Source: Candidatus Cyanaurora vandensis (lineage in GTDB: Bacteria; Cyanobacteriota; Cyanobacteriia; Gloeobacterales; Anthocerotibacteraceae). From it: a stretch of DNA of 33,259 nucleotides. Under the pieces are notes generated by a model, which made no database searches, was not told where the DNA came from, and saw only the letters and a list, made by a program, of their open reading frames with translations. The stretch covers positions 1 to 33,259 of the forward strand of contig NZ_JAAXLT010000178.1 in assembly GCF_013285555.1 (NCBI RefSeq). Reading direction: 5' to 3'. The position numbers and the translations under genes are program-made. Below, piece after piece: positions 8,449-17,068 of the stretch (position 1 is its first letter; every line of letters starts with the position of its first letter).

Positions 8449-9510
8449 TCAAGACAATTTACTTAGACCCCAGATAAAAGGACCCCGGCGGACCTGGGTA
8501 ACGAGCCATTGCACGCCATGATTACTCATCACAACCACACAACCCGCGAGAATCAAAGACTTGACTTCACGACGCGAGATTTTAACCGAGCCGCCCGGTT
8601 GGAGCATCGCCACGGAGCGGTCTAGTTCTCGGAGCGTGGCATAGGCAAAAAGTAGCGGCAAAATACAGAATAAACGGATGGAGATAGCGAAGTTCGGGAC
8701 GGAAAGTAAGTAGGCCAAGGCATCATCTAAGTCCTGCTGGGCTAGCTCCATCAAGGAACCCAGGGCGGCGCGGTTTTGCTTAAGTAGGGCGGGGTCGAGT
8801 AGATGCTGGTGACTACTGCCTACGGCTTGGAGAGCTTGGGCCGGGACATAGATCGAGTTCTCATGCTCAGCATCCCAGGCGATATCCTTGAGAATATTGA
8901 CGGTCTGGAGGGCCTGACCGAAAGCCTCACACCGCGTTAGTAAAGTATTGTACTTAGCTGGGTGAATGTAACCGGAATATTCATACCAGAGGTCCGTCAA
9001 TAGGTGGCCCACGGTCCCGGCAACGTAATAACAATACTTCTTATATTCCGAAATCGTTTGAATCCGAATGCCCCGGGGATACAACCCGACAAAATGTTGC
9101 ATCCCGGAAACCATCTCCCCGACCCACTGGCGTACGGTGGCTTGCGTCCGGGGCGAGAGGGAACGAAAGAGGGTAAAAACCAAGTCCCCATAGCTAATCA
9201 GCCGCAGATGGGCAGCCTCGCCCTGCACCCCTTGGGCAATCTTGGGTAAGTCGTTGGCTAAAAGGGGGTCCGTGAAACACTTCATAAAATCGTCGAGTAA
9301 GGCGATTTTTTGGGCCGGGGGCGCAACGGGGTCATCCTCAATCGTGTCGGCAATGCGACAGAGTAAGTAAGCACAGAGGACCGACTGCCCCAGACCGCCG
9401 GGTAAAAAACGAATACTGAGGGCAAACGTCCGCGAGACCTCAGGTAAAATTTCTCGACAGACTTGGACGGCCTGTTTTTCACGCTCCGTCGCTGCTACGG
9501 CTAGTGCCAT
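8449..9510 (-). CDS. sqs: Squalene synthase (trans-isoprenyl diphosphate synthase family)
   Basis: A 353-residue enzyme expected to join two farnesyl diphosphates head to head into squalene. The SRTFALSIRFLP start, the first aspartate motif DTIEDD (residues 55-60), the YCYYVAGTVG helix and the second aspartate motif in NILKDIAWDAEHE are all present. These fit the single-enzyme squalene synthase type better than HpnC/HpnD. A weakly hydrophobic C-terminal helix (LILAGCVVVM) may associate with the membrane. The frame opens three codons earlier at a GTG, but GAGGGAG eight bases before the ATG at 9510 favours that ATG. It lies 55 bases downstream of shc, so the substrate maker and its cyclase share an operon. 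Confidence 0.88.
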   Translation of the reverse strand: MALAVAATEREKQAVQVCREILPEVSRTFALSIRFLPGGLGQSVLCAYLLCRIADTIEDDPVAPPAQKIALLDDFMKCFTDPLLANDLPKIAQGVQGEAAHLRLISYGDLVFTLFRSLSPRTQATVRQWVGEMVSGMQHFVGLYPRGIRIQTISEYKKYCYYVAGTVGHLLTDLWYEYSGYIHPAKYNTLLTRCEAFGQALQTVNILKDIAWDAEHENSIYVPAQALQAVGSSHQHLLDPALLKQNRAALGSLMELAQQDLDDALAYLLSVPNFAISIRLFCILPLLFAYATLRELDRSVAMLQPGGSVKISRREVKSLILAGCVVVMSNHGVQWLVTQVRRGPFIWGLSKLS

Positions 9511-9565
9511 AAACCACACTCCCTCACTTGGTGTAGCGCATCTGGATTATCCCATGGTCCGCTAA

Positions 9566-11428
9566 TCAAAATACGGACTGCACACGATAACGGCTGAGGG
9601 CGGTCAAGGGGAAATATTGCGGGTAGAGATGGTACTTCAGATAAAAATGCCCCGGAAACCCCGTCCCTGTGAACTGAGCCTCCTCCCAACGCCCGTCAGG
9701 ACCTTGGGTTTTGAGTAAGTAGGCCACGCCCTGTTCTGTACAGGCTTCTCTGGTACCCGCCGCCAGCAGTCCAATCACCGCCCAAGCCGTCTGAGAGGCT
9801 GTACTGGGTCCCTGGCCCTTTTGGCTGGGGTCGCGGTAGCTCTGGCAGGTCTCGCCCCAACCGCCGTCGGGGTTTTGGCAGTCCCGCAACCAACGGGCAC
9901 CCCGTGCGATCACGGTCTGTTCGGTGGGGGCAACTAGGGCCAAGGCGGTGAGGACCCCGCTGGTGCCATAGATATAGTTCACGCCCCACCGCCCGAACCA
10001 GCAGCCTTCCGTCTCTTGTTCCTGTTTCAGATAGGCCAGGGCGATTTCGTGAGACCGGGCATCGCTCAGCCGACCGTACATCTCGAGGACCCGCGCCGTG
10101 ACATCGCTGGTATTGGGGTCAATCATCGCCTTGAGGTCGGCGTAGGGCAGACAGTTGAGCCAGTCTTGGTCATTATCGCGGTCAAAGGCCGCCCAACCCC
10201 CCGCTCGGCACTGCATGGAGGCCACCCAGTCCACCGCCCGTCGGATTGCGGCTTGTTTACGGCTCTCATCCGGGAGCTTGAGGGCGGCGAGGGCCATTAC
10301 TACCACAGCGGTATCATCCACATCGGGGTAGAAACGGTTCTCGAACTCGAAGGCCCAGCCCCCCGGACGGCCCTGGGGGTTTTTGAAGGACCAGTCGCCG
10401 TAGTCGAGGATCTGCTTGGTCAGGAGCCATTCCCCCGCCTTCACCAACTGCGGATGGTCTGGGGGTAGCCCAGAATCCACCAAGGCCCGGATGGTTAGAG
10501 CCGTATCCCAGACGGGCGAAACACAGGGCTGGACCCGGTAGGTGGTCGCCGTCTCAATCGTGAAACGGTCCAATGCTTGTAAACCCCGGTCCACCACGGG
10601 GTCACTGGCGGCGTAATTCAAGGTCCGCAGGGCCAAGAGTGAATTGATCATCGCCGGGATAATCCCCGCCCAGTCCCCCGTCGCTTCCTGTCGTTCTAGA
10701 ATCCACCGCTCTGCTGCCTGGAGTCCCGCTTGACGCAGGGGCACGAGGTCCCACTGTTCCGCCCACTTAAACCCGCTGTCGAGGGCTAAGAAGAATTGGT
10801 CTAGGCCATCTGAGACCATCGGGGACGGTGTGTCAGCGCAATAGAGTTCCGCCAGACTCACCACCGGGTCTGTCTTGAAGACGGGTTTTTGGTCCAGGAC
10901 AATCAACAGCGGCACCGTACTCCCTCTGGCCCAACTGGACAATTCATAGAGGCTAAAGGGCGCACTGACGGGGAGGAGCATCACCCAGGGCGGTAGCGAA
11001 GGCAGACTCGCCCAGTCATAACACCCCACCAGAGCCAAATGGAGTTTCGTAAAAACACGGGCCTGCCCAATCCCGCCCCGCCCTCGTCCAAGCCCGTGCC
11101 TTCATCCGGGGGCGGGGTCCGTCGCTGCCACTCCCAACAGACGCAAGCCCAGATAAGCCTCAATCGAAGTGCTCAAGTCCCCGCCGTCCCCATAAAAAAG
11201 TTCCCAACCCCCATGAGCCCGTTGCTCTTGACGGAGGAAGGTCTCGGCCTTGGCGAGGGGCCGGGTTGTATCCGTGCCCCAGATTTTGTGGAGCAGCACG
11301 GTCTCAGCGGTCATCGTCACATTGGCCTCTAGCTCCGCCCACCAATAGCCGTCCGGGTACTGAGTGCCCAGAAGGTACGCCTGACTCTGTTCAATGGCGC
11401 GGTCTAGTTGCTCTTGGTCACTACCCAT
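9566..11428 (-). pseudogene. shc: Squalene-hopene cyclase, interrupted by an in-frame TGA flanked by two frameshifts
   Basis: Class II triterpene cyclase that turns squalene into hopene. The 5' part (11428 to 11102) encodes the N-terminal barrel (SQAYLLGTQYPDGYWW). The 3' part (to 9566) carries the catalytic DVDDTA motif, several QW repeats such as QNPDGGWGE, and the terminal FPGHFYLKYHLYPQYFP. Between them is a TGA at 11102-11104. In the +1 frame the expected MKARAW follows directly, and from about 11080 the original frame resumes with RGGIGQARVFTKLHLALVG. This is the pattern of a 1-base loss near the G5 run (11108-11112) and a second shift near 11071-11085. Total length (about 620 codons) is normal. 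Sequencing error in G/C runs is as likely as real decay. GGGGAG precedes the ATG. Confidence 0.85.
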
Positions 11429-11655
11429 CTGCTCCCCACCCTACACGGACACGCTCTAGCCCATTTGATACCAAATTGGTCCCTTAATCGCATTTGGGGT
11501 CCCCTGTCTGACCGGAGGCTCCTCATGCTTGTCCATGAACCGTCAAATGTCACTCACTAAAAGCGCAGCAGGTGATTAACCCATTGCATTAGAATAGATT
11601 GATTACTATAGATGGTTGATACGAATAAGAGCAAGTAACCAGAGTTAGAATGAAC
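11429..11655. promoter_or_regulatory. Intergenic leader of shc, with an ACCAAATTGGT palindrome
   Basis: 227 bases separate the shc start from the stop of the lipM-like gene. A perfect 11-bp palindrome, ACCAA-A-TTGGT, lies at 11470-11480, about 45 bases upstream of the shc ATG. The left part of the gap is AT-rich. No convincing terminator or RNA gene is visible. The palindrome is a possible regulator site for the hopanoid operon. Confidence 0.3.
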
Positions 11656-12279
11656 TCAACCAAAAACCGTCTTGATTCCCCCATGAATTGCCGCCTCTAG
11701 TTCGGCTAAATCAACACCCCGGCCCAGGATCTCGTGGAGTCCCCGGACCTTGAGGGGCACCCCGGGGAAAAGTCGCTCCAGTTGGGGATAGTCCGGTTCC
11801 AGGAGGATCGAACCCTGTTGTAGGATGGCTCCCCCGCGCCGCAGTTGGGCAGAGCCGATCACTTTATGACCCTGCCAGCACAGGTCCGCCCCCGTTTCTA
11901 AGGCAAAACAGTTCACTTGGTCGCGGTACTGGCCCCGATACCCGCCATAGGCGAGCGGTACGCCCAAGGTTCCTAGGCCCAGAACCAAGACTTGAGACAA
12001 CTGTTGATAGGTCTCCAGCACCGAGCCTACCAACCCTGACGTAACTAAAGTGTAGGTGACATCTCCGCCGTGCCAGACCGCCCGACCGCCCGTGGGTCGC
12101 CTGATAGCAGTGACGGGACCATGGCGTTGATGATAGCCCACGGAGAGAGCTGCTGGGTCCCAGCGCGATAGATAAAAAGTCGAGGGGACCTGACCGAGTA
12201 AGTGGGCGGTGAGGAGAGCTTCATCGCGGGCCATGTGGTCTGCCCCTGGTCCCTGGGTAAAGGGCAAGACCTGCCACAT
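11656..12279 (-). CDS. LipM-like octanoyltransferase / lipoate-protein ligase A family
   Basis: A 207-residue member of the BPL/LplA/LipB fold family. It has the RRPTGGRAVWH motif that binds the acyl-adenylate or acyl chain, the lysine in GHKVIGSAQLRR, and a Cys in DQVNCFALET at the position of the LipM catalytic cysteine. The Cys and the SAQ-R signature fit LipM, which moves octanoate from acyl carrier protein to GcvH/lipoyl domains, better than ATP-dependent LplA. It is shorter than Bacillus LipM (about 278). Its ATG directly follows the TAG of the upstream ybjN-like gene (TAGATG), implying a two-gene operon with coupled translation. Confidence 0.75.
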   Translation of the reverse strand: MWQVLPFTQGPGADHMARDEALLTAHLLGQVPSTFYLSRWDPAALSVGYHQRHGPVTAIRRPTGGRAVWHGGDVTYTLVTSGLVGSVLETYQQLSQVLVLGLGTLGVPLAYGGYRGQYRDQVNCFALETGADLCWQGHKVIGSAQLRRGGAILQQGSILLEPDYPQLERLFPGVPLKVRGLHEILGRGVDLAELEAAIHGGIKTVFG

Positions 12280-12711
12280 CTAGTTAAATTTCTCCACCAA
12301 AATCTCGTCATATTCATCCGCCAGACTCGCCACAATCGTGATCGCCCGCGAGACTTCACCGGGGTCGAGGTCCGTCAAGGTGCGGCTGGTGGTGAGAATC
12401 ACTTGGTTGTCGCGCAGGCAAAAATTGGCCTCCATCGTCTCACTCCACCAGTTCTTCTCCAGTAAATAGCGCATCAATCCCACTTCATCGCGCACCGGCA
12501 ACGCCAGAACCGGAGACCAAACAATCAGGGCATCATCCACGGTTTGCCCCGTCAGATAGACTGAGACCTCCGCCGTACCATAGTGGAACCGCCAAGCTTT
12601 CTGGGGAGCTTCGATTTCCAGTTGGTGCGGGTCTTCACTTAAAGTCGTGATCACCGTCTCAATGATTTCCGTAAAGCTGGACTGGGGTATCTCTTCGGTC
12701 ATCTCAGCCAC
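12280..12711 (-). CDS. YbjN-domain protein
   Basis: A 143-residue acidic, soluble protein of the YbjN family (type III secretion chaperone-like fold), common and conserved in cyanobacteria. The segment with ILTTSRTLTDLDPGEVSRA, ending ASLADEYDEILVEKF, is typical. YLLEKNWWSETMEANF resembles the domain's core helix. The GTG start at 12711 has GGAG nine bases before it; an ATG three codons in would be too far from that site. It is the promoter-proximal gene of the pair with lipM. The function of cyanobacterial YbjN proteins is not settled; some act in stress responses. Confidence 0.75.
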   Translation of the reverse strand: MAEMTEEIPQSSFTEIIETVITTLSEDPHQLEIEAPQKAWRFHYGTAEVSVYLTGQTVDDALIVWSPVLALPVRDEVGLMRYLLEKNWWSETMEANFCLRDNQVILTTSRTLTDLDPGEVSRAITIVASLADEYDEILVEKFN

Positions 12712-12825
12712 AGGTTTTCTCCAGGGTGCTACCTCATCATAAAGCTTCGCCTTCCCGCGACCGTCGCCAAAACGGCGGGTACCTGGGGATGCCAGAATAC
12801 GTTAAACCCATCTATCAAGGAATCC

Positions 12826-13707
12826 ATGCCGTTTCGGGAGTACTGTGCCCGTGGGGATTTTTTAGTCACCGCCGAGATCACCCCGCCCAAAGGCCCCAAC
12901 ATTGATGATTTTTTAGCCAAGGCTCTGCTCTTGAAAGGTTGGGTGCATGGGGTCAACGTCACCGACTCTAACCGGGCTGTGATGCGGATGAGCCCGGTGG
13001 TGGCGAGCTTATTGTTGCAACGGGCGGGGCTGGAGCCGATTTGTCAACTGGCGTGCCGGGACCGTAACCAGATCGCGCTCCAAGGGGACCTGTTGGGAGC
13101 GGCGGCCCTAGGGATTGATAACATCTTGGCTTTAACGGGCGATCCAGTGACGGTGGGGGACCATCCCCAGGCCAAATCTGTCTGTGACCTGGAGTCCGTC
13201 CGCCTATTGCAAGTCCTCCGTCAACTCAACCAGGGTCAAGACTGGAGCGGTCATGCCCTCAACCAACCCACCCAGTTCTTCTCTGGCGCGGCAGTAGATC
13301 CTCAGTGTCCGAGTCTGAGCGGGTTGAAGGGCCGCTTTAGCCGAAAGATAGCGGCGGGGGCAGAGTTCTTTCAGACCCAGATGATTACGGATTTTGACCA
13401 GTTCGCCCGGTTCATGGACCAGATGGGCTACGCCGCTGGTAAACCAATCCTGGCGGGAGTTTTTCTGCTCAAGTCTGCCAAAAATGCTCAATTTATCAAC
13501 CGCAATCTACCGGGAGTCCAGATCCCCGACCATCTGATTAACCGCCTTGCCGCTGCTGCCCAACCTCTAGAAGAGGGTATCCGTATTTGTGCCGAACAGG
13601 TCCAGCAAGCCCAAAAGCTCTGTCAGGGTGTGCATCTGATGGCAGTGCGTCGTGAAGACCTAATCCCGCGCATCCTAGCTGAAGCAGGCATTACACCCAC
13701 GATGTAA
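12826..13707 (+). CDS. 5,10-methylenetetrahydrofolate reductase family protein (MetF-like)
   Basis: A 293-residue TIM-barrel flavoenzyme of the MetF family, which reduces methylene-THF to methyl-THF for methionine synthesis. Visible markers are the first strand VTAEITPPKGPN with the catalytic-type Glu, HGVNVTDSNRA, the central QLACRDRNQIALQGDLLGA, the flavin-contact ILALTGDP, and GAEFFQTQMITD. Length fits the bacterial catalytic domain without a regulatory domain. The ATG has AAGGA four bases upstream. It is divergent from the ybjN gene across a 114-base gap. The paralogue could use a related C1 substrate, but the motif set favours MetF. Confidence 0.85.
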   Translation: MPFREYCARGDFLVTAEITPPKGPNIDDFLAKALLLKGWVHGVNVTDSNRAVMRMSPVVASLLLQRAGLEPICQLACRDRNQIALQGDLLGAAALGIDNILALTGDPVTVGDHPQAKSVCDLESVRLLQVLRQLNQGQDWSGHALNQPTQFFSGAAVDPQCPSLSGLKGRFSRKIAAGAEFFQTQMITDFDQFARFMDQMGYAAGKPILAGVFLLKSAKNAQFINRNLPGVQIPDHLINRLAAAAQPLEEGIRICAEQVQQAQKLCQGVHLMAVRREDLIPRILAEAGITPTM

Positions 13708-13710
13708 AAG

Positions 13711-13756
13711 AAAAACCGGTGGTCTACAACGAAGCAGGGGGGAACCACCGGAAGCA
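13711..13756 (-). terminator. Probable intrinsic terminator acting on the minus strand
   Basis: CCGGTGGT (13716-13723) and ACCACCGG (13744-13751) form a perfect 8-bp stem with a 20-base loop. On the minus strand the stem is followed by TTTTTCTTTT, a good U-tract; on the plus strand it is not. The nearest minus-strand transcript is the rpaA-crtB-lipoprotein operon, whose last stop is at 14233. That transcript would therefore run antisense through the BON gene before stopping here. A role for metF on the plus strand would need a U-independent mechanism. Confidence 0.5.
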
Positions 13757-13769
13757 ATGTTCTGAACAT
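13757..13769. repeat. ATGTTC-T-GAACAT palindrome upstream of the BON gene
   Basis: Perfect 6-bp arms around one base, about 130 bases before the BON start. It is a candidate operator. It does not match the cyanobacterial LexA consensus. No regulator can be named. Confidence 0.3.
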
Positions 13770-13897
13770 CAGTATCGCGGTCGGCTGAGAATTATCTGAT
13801 GAACTTTTGGTAAAGCTTGGCTTCCTTCTCGTGAGGGATGTGGACTGGAGCTAATTCGTGAAATAGATAGAGAGTGAAATGTATTGGAGTCCCAGCC

Positions 13898-14236
13898 ATG
13901 GGTTTTCTACAGCGTCTTTTTGGTCTAGAGAAGTCTGAAACTCCCGCCGCGCCGACGGCGACCAATCCCCAACCGACCCAACCCGATACCCCCGCCGAGC
14001 GCATGGGTCTCAATGGCGAATATGACCAGAGTGGGCTAGCTAAGCGCGTCGCCGCCGCCTTTGACTACGATCCTCAAGTAGATGATGTGGGAACCATCTA
14101 TGTTGCCCAGACTGGGAGCACCGTTGTCCTCAAGGGTAGTGTTCCCAATCAAGAACTCCTCAGCCGGATGACGACCATTGCCCGTGGGGTCAAAGGGGCC
14201 ACTGCCGTAGATACCAGTCAAGTGAAAGTAGGCTAA
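13898..14236 (+). CDS. Small BON-domain protein
   Basis: 112 residues. The N-terminus (MGFLQRLFGLEKSE) is a short amphipathic segment without a signal peptide, followed by a Pro/Thr/Ala-rich linker. Residues 45-112 form a BON domain (VGTIYVAQTGSTVVLKGSVP, then MTTIARGVKGATAVD), a fold that often binds membranes or lipids. GGAG nine bases before the ATG at 13898 supports it over the earlier in-frame ATG at 13874. The stop TAA overlaps the TAG of the convergent lipoprotein gene. Specific function is unknown. Confidence 0.8.
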   Translation: MGFLQRLFGLEKSETPAAPTATNPQPTQPDTPAERMGLNGEYDQSGLAKRVAAAFDYDPQVDDVGTIYVAQTGSTVVLKGSVPNQELLSRMTTIARGVKGATAVDTSQVKVG

Positions 14237-14940
14237 CTTGTTTTATCGAGACGGAGGCGGTAGCGATAGGCTGTTACCGCCCGTCCATTGCTATTGAAAT
14301 ATCGTTCATCCGTGGGTACGAGAAATACCGCAATGAGCTGACTCGCCGTAATTCTTGTTTGCGTAGACTGCTGATACAGGGTCGTCGTCTCAACATCCTT
14401 AGTATTGGGAATGCGCCCAAGACTGCCCAAGACCTGCCGATAAAATTCTAGGGTTGCAAATTCCTGGGGGTTAGGGCGTTCGCTGTGACGGCGCGTGATG
14501 TAGAGTTCCCCCCGGCGGTTGCCCGAGAGCCGGATCGTTTGACGGTCGGGCTGGTCGGCAGCCAGGAGGACTTCAATAACTGATTTGGCCCCCTGACTCG
14601 CTTGGATCGCGGAGATCGTATTAAAAACCCGGTCCGCAATCACTCGCCCTTGGTCATCACGGTAAAAACGCACGTAATAAACCACGGGTTCACCCCGTTC
14701 TGTTTGGCTCCGGGCAAAATTGGTGGGGTTGGTGTACTCCACGCCTAGGGGAGCTTCCACGGCTTCGAGCACCGAGGTCAGCCGCCAACGGCCTTCAAAC
14801 CAGTCGGGATAAAAGAGGTCAGGGCTAGTCAGACTGTAGGCGGGCTGACGATAATCTGGGAACTGGGCAACCCGCTGAGCCAGAGAGTCCGGGTTAGCCG
14901 TGCAGCCCGTGAGCAACCCCAGGAGGACCAGCCATCTCAT
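14233..14940 (-). CDS. Lipoprotein, DUF6816-like (cyanobacterial/plastid family)
   Basis: 235 residues. The first residues, MRWLVLLGLLTGCTANP, form a lipoprotein signal with lipobox LLTGC, so the mature protein should be anchored at Cys13. The body has LFYPDWFEGRWRLTSVLE, then VYYVRFYRDDQGRVIADR and QLIAVFLVPTDERYF, a beta-rich pattern shared by cyanobacterial and chloroplast proteins that I recall as DUF6816. Function is unknown. The ATG overlaps the crtB TGA (ATGA), so translation is coupled to phytoene synthase. A frame extension to 15087 lies wholly inside crtB and is rejected as the start. The family name is from memory and should be checked. Confidence 0.7.
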   Translation of the reverse strand: MRWLVLLGLLTGCTANPDSLAQRVAQFPDYRQPAYSLTSPDLFYPDWFEGRWRLTSVLEAVEAPLGVEYTNPTNFARSQTERGEPVVYYVRFYRDDQGRVIADRVFNTISAIQASQGAKSVIEVLLAADQPDRQTIRLSGNRRGELYITRRHSERPNPQEFATLEFYRQVLGSLGRIPNTKDVETTTLYQQSTQTRITASQLIAVFLVPTDERYFNSNGRAVTAYRYRLRLDKTS

Positions 14941-15815
14941 TGTTGGGCGCGGACCCAGGCTAGGGGCAACGTGGCGAGTTTGCGTAAATCGGACACGTAG
15001 GCCCGCTGGGTGAAATTTTGATAGCCATTTTGTTCGACGACATCCAAGATGCCTTGGTAAAACAGGAGCGAGGCCCAAACCGGCCAACGACTATCGGCTT
15101 GGAGTTTACAGATACCCCCTTCAGCCTTGCGGTAAAACTCCTGGTTACGGGCGATCTGAAATTGCATCAAGGCCTTCCAACGCTCATCTAAGATCCCCTG
15201 CAATAAGTCGCGCTCCCGGTAGTTGAACCGCTCTAGGTCCTCACGGGGGATATAAATGCGTCCCCGTTGTGCGTCCTCGCCCACGTCGCGCAGGATATTG
15301 GTCAACTGCATGGCGATCCCCAGGGCAATTGCTTCCTCAGTGCCCTCCTCACCAGGGACGAAACCCATGATGGCGGAGGTCATTAACCCTACCGTCCCCG
15401 CTACCCGATAACAGTAGGTAAGTAGTTCCTCAAAGGTCTCATAGCGGCTCTGGGTCAAATCCATCCGCATCCCCTGGATCATGTCCTTGAAAGGACCCAG
15501 GGTCAGCGGATATTGGGTCGCGGCGTGGGCTAGGGCCGCATCCTCTGGGGTAGAGGGGTGACCGGCAAAGGTCTTCTCTAGTTGGTGCTCCCACTGGTCT
15601 AACAAGTGCATCGTGGCGCGTTGGTTCGGCTGGTTGTCTACCAGTTCATCGGTGCGACGACACCAGCAATAAACTGCCCACATATTCTGCCGCTTGGGAT
15701 TGGGAAACAGGCGGGTCCCCCAATAGAACGAAGTGGAGTAGTGGGTTATGACCTGACGACAGGATTGGTAGGCTTCCTGCAATGGAAACTGAACAAATGC
15801 CGTCACCGCTCCCAC
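14937..15815 (-). CDS. crtB: Phytoene synthase
   Basis: A 292-residue enzyme that condenses two geranylgeranyl diphosphates into phytoene, the first committed carotenoid step. The signature YSTSFYWGTRLFP, the first Asp-rich motif in CWCRRTDELVDNQ, YCYRVAGTVGLM and the second Asp-rich motif NILRDVGEDAQRGRIYIP are complete. It is distinct from the squalene synthase at 8449. The start is uncertain: GTG codons at 15815 and 15806 are both possible, neither with ideal ribosome-site spacing. It lies downstream of rpaA and the PAS kinase on the same strand after a 160-base gap, so it may have its own promoter as well as read-through. Confidence 0.93.
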   Translation of the reverse strand: MGAVTAFVQFPLQEAYQSCRQVITHYSTSFYWGTRLFPNPKRQNMWAVYCWCRRTDELVDNQPNQRATMHLLDQWEHQLEKTFAGHPSTPEDAALAHAATQYPLTLGPFKDMIQGMRMDLTQSRYETFEELLTYCYRVAGTVGLMTSAIMGFVPGEEGTEEAIALGIAMQLTNILRDVGEDAQRGRIYIPREDLERFNYRERDLLQGILDERWKALMQFQIARNQEFYRKAEGGICKLQADSRWPVWASLLFYQGILDVVEQNGYQNFTQRAYVSDLRKLATLPLAWVRAQQ

Positions 15816-15977
15816 CGTTAAAGTTTCGTAACTAATATTTTACCCGGATGGAGATCTCCTGTCAGGTAATTTCCTGAAACCCTGGCCCAATGAGGAGTCT
15901 ATCTACTCCTTTTGATGGAGCGTACCCGCGCAATTTGCGAAAAAATGTTCTTATAGGTTACAGAATGTGAAAATTTC
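15816..15977. promoter_or_regulatory. Leader region between the PAS kinase and crtB with several inverted repeats
   Basis: Three inverted repeats are packed here: GGAGATCTCC (15850-15859), TCAGG-n6-CCTGA (15862-15877) and AGGAGT-n6-ACTCCT (15893-15910). The last is followed by TTTT on the plus strand, the wrong side for the minus-strand genes. The cluster lies 35-95 bases before crtB and is a reasonable place for a crtB promoter and operator. Confidence 0.35.
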
Positions 15978-16984
15978 CTAGTCCAAGTTCTGCGCTAAGG
16001 GCGGCGTGGTGGGTAGCCAGACCGTGAAGGTCGTCCCTTGCCCCACTGTACTTACCACCTCAATCCGCCCACCCAGGCTTTCCACCAAGGATTTAGTAAT
16101 GTAGAGTCCCAGGCCAATCGGGGCGGTCTTAGCAATATCTTCTTGGTCAATATGGCAGAACCGCTCGAAAATCTGTTCTAGAGCCGTACTATCAATTCCG
16201 ATGCCTTGGTCTTGAACTGAGAGGGTAATGAAATCCCCTTCCACCACCCAGCCCCGGATCGTCACGGTGGTCCCCGGCTGAGAATATTTGAGCGCGTTAT
16301 CGAGCAGGTTCACAAAAATCTGTTCGAGGCGGTCCCGGTCAGCCCAGACCTTCGGTAAATCCGCCGCCAGGTCACAGACCAGTTTATGACTTGCCGCTTT
16401 TTGGGCCAAAGCCGCCAGGGTCCGTTCTAGCACCTCCCGGATACAGACGCCCTCGGCAAGATTCGGTAGATGACCAGACTCTATCTTGGACATCACCAAG
16501 AGGTCTTCGACCATCCGGGTCAGACGGTCTGCTTGGTCTTTGATAATCGTGAGGAAATGAACCTGTTGCTCCTCGCTCAACTGCTGACGCGACCGCAATA
16601 ATGTATCCACAAAGCCCTTAATTGAGGTCAGGGGAATTCTCAATTCATGGGAGACCGTCGCCACAAAATCAGCGTGGAGGGCGTTTAGGTCTTGGGGAGC
16701 TTCCTGGTAGGTCCACCGTCCTAGTTCAATCCCGCGCTGTTGAAAATTGAGTTCTGTTCGCTGCTCTCGACGATAGAAAGAGACCCGTGCATTAAGAGCC
16801 AGGGTCTCCAATTCAGGGAACCAATGGAAGATAAGCTCCCCTCCGGCTTGATGGGGACTGATACCTGTAATCTCCGCCATGGTCTGATTCCAGAAAAGGA
16901 TACAGTTTGCGAGGAGTCAGCAATCACAACCCCCACCGAGAGACAGTCCAGGAGTTCTGGATTGAACCGGCCTATCAATAACAT
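15978..16984 (-). pseudogene. PAS-domain histidine kinase downstream of rpaA, split by a frameshift
   Basis: The 3' frame (from an ATG at 16880) encodes 300 residues: the end of a PAS domain (MAEITGISPHQAGG), the H box SHELRIPLTSI, the N box NLLDNALKYS, and G boxes DQGIGI and GLGLYITKSLV, a complete kinase core. The start of the PAS domain is in another frame, from an ATG at 16984: ELLDCLSVGVVIADSSQTV. Adding one base near 16893-16902, next to an AAAA run, joins the two as QTV-x-LFWNQTMAEITG. Either the gene has a 1-base deletion or the sequence has an error; an N-terminally shortened kinase could still start at 16880. It is 84 bases after rpaA and probably co-transcribed, so it is a candidate RpaA kinase. 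No membrane segment is seen. Confidence 0.8.
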
Positions 16985-17068
16985 ATCCGACCCGACTGCT
17001 TGACTGAAAGACCGTTACTATTGCACCAGTTCCCTTGGTCCCTGGCCCGGTTCCTAGTAGCACGAGAA

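Noticed and set aside
10016-10468. 150-codon plus-strand ORF
   Set aside because: Antisense to the DVDDTA region of squalene-hopene cyclase; no domain and no ribosome site.
9566-11428. Two separate cyclase genes or a programmed frameshift
   Set aside because: The pieces are the N- and C-terminal parts of one normal-length enzyme, the breaks sit in homopolymers, and no slippery-site plus structure pattern is evident.
14941-15087. 49-residue extension of the lipoprotein
   Set aside because: It lies inside crtB, and the lipoprotein signal begins exactly at 14940.
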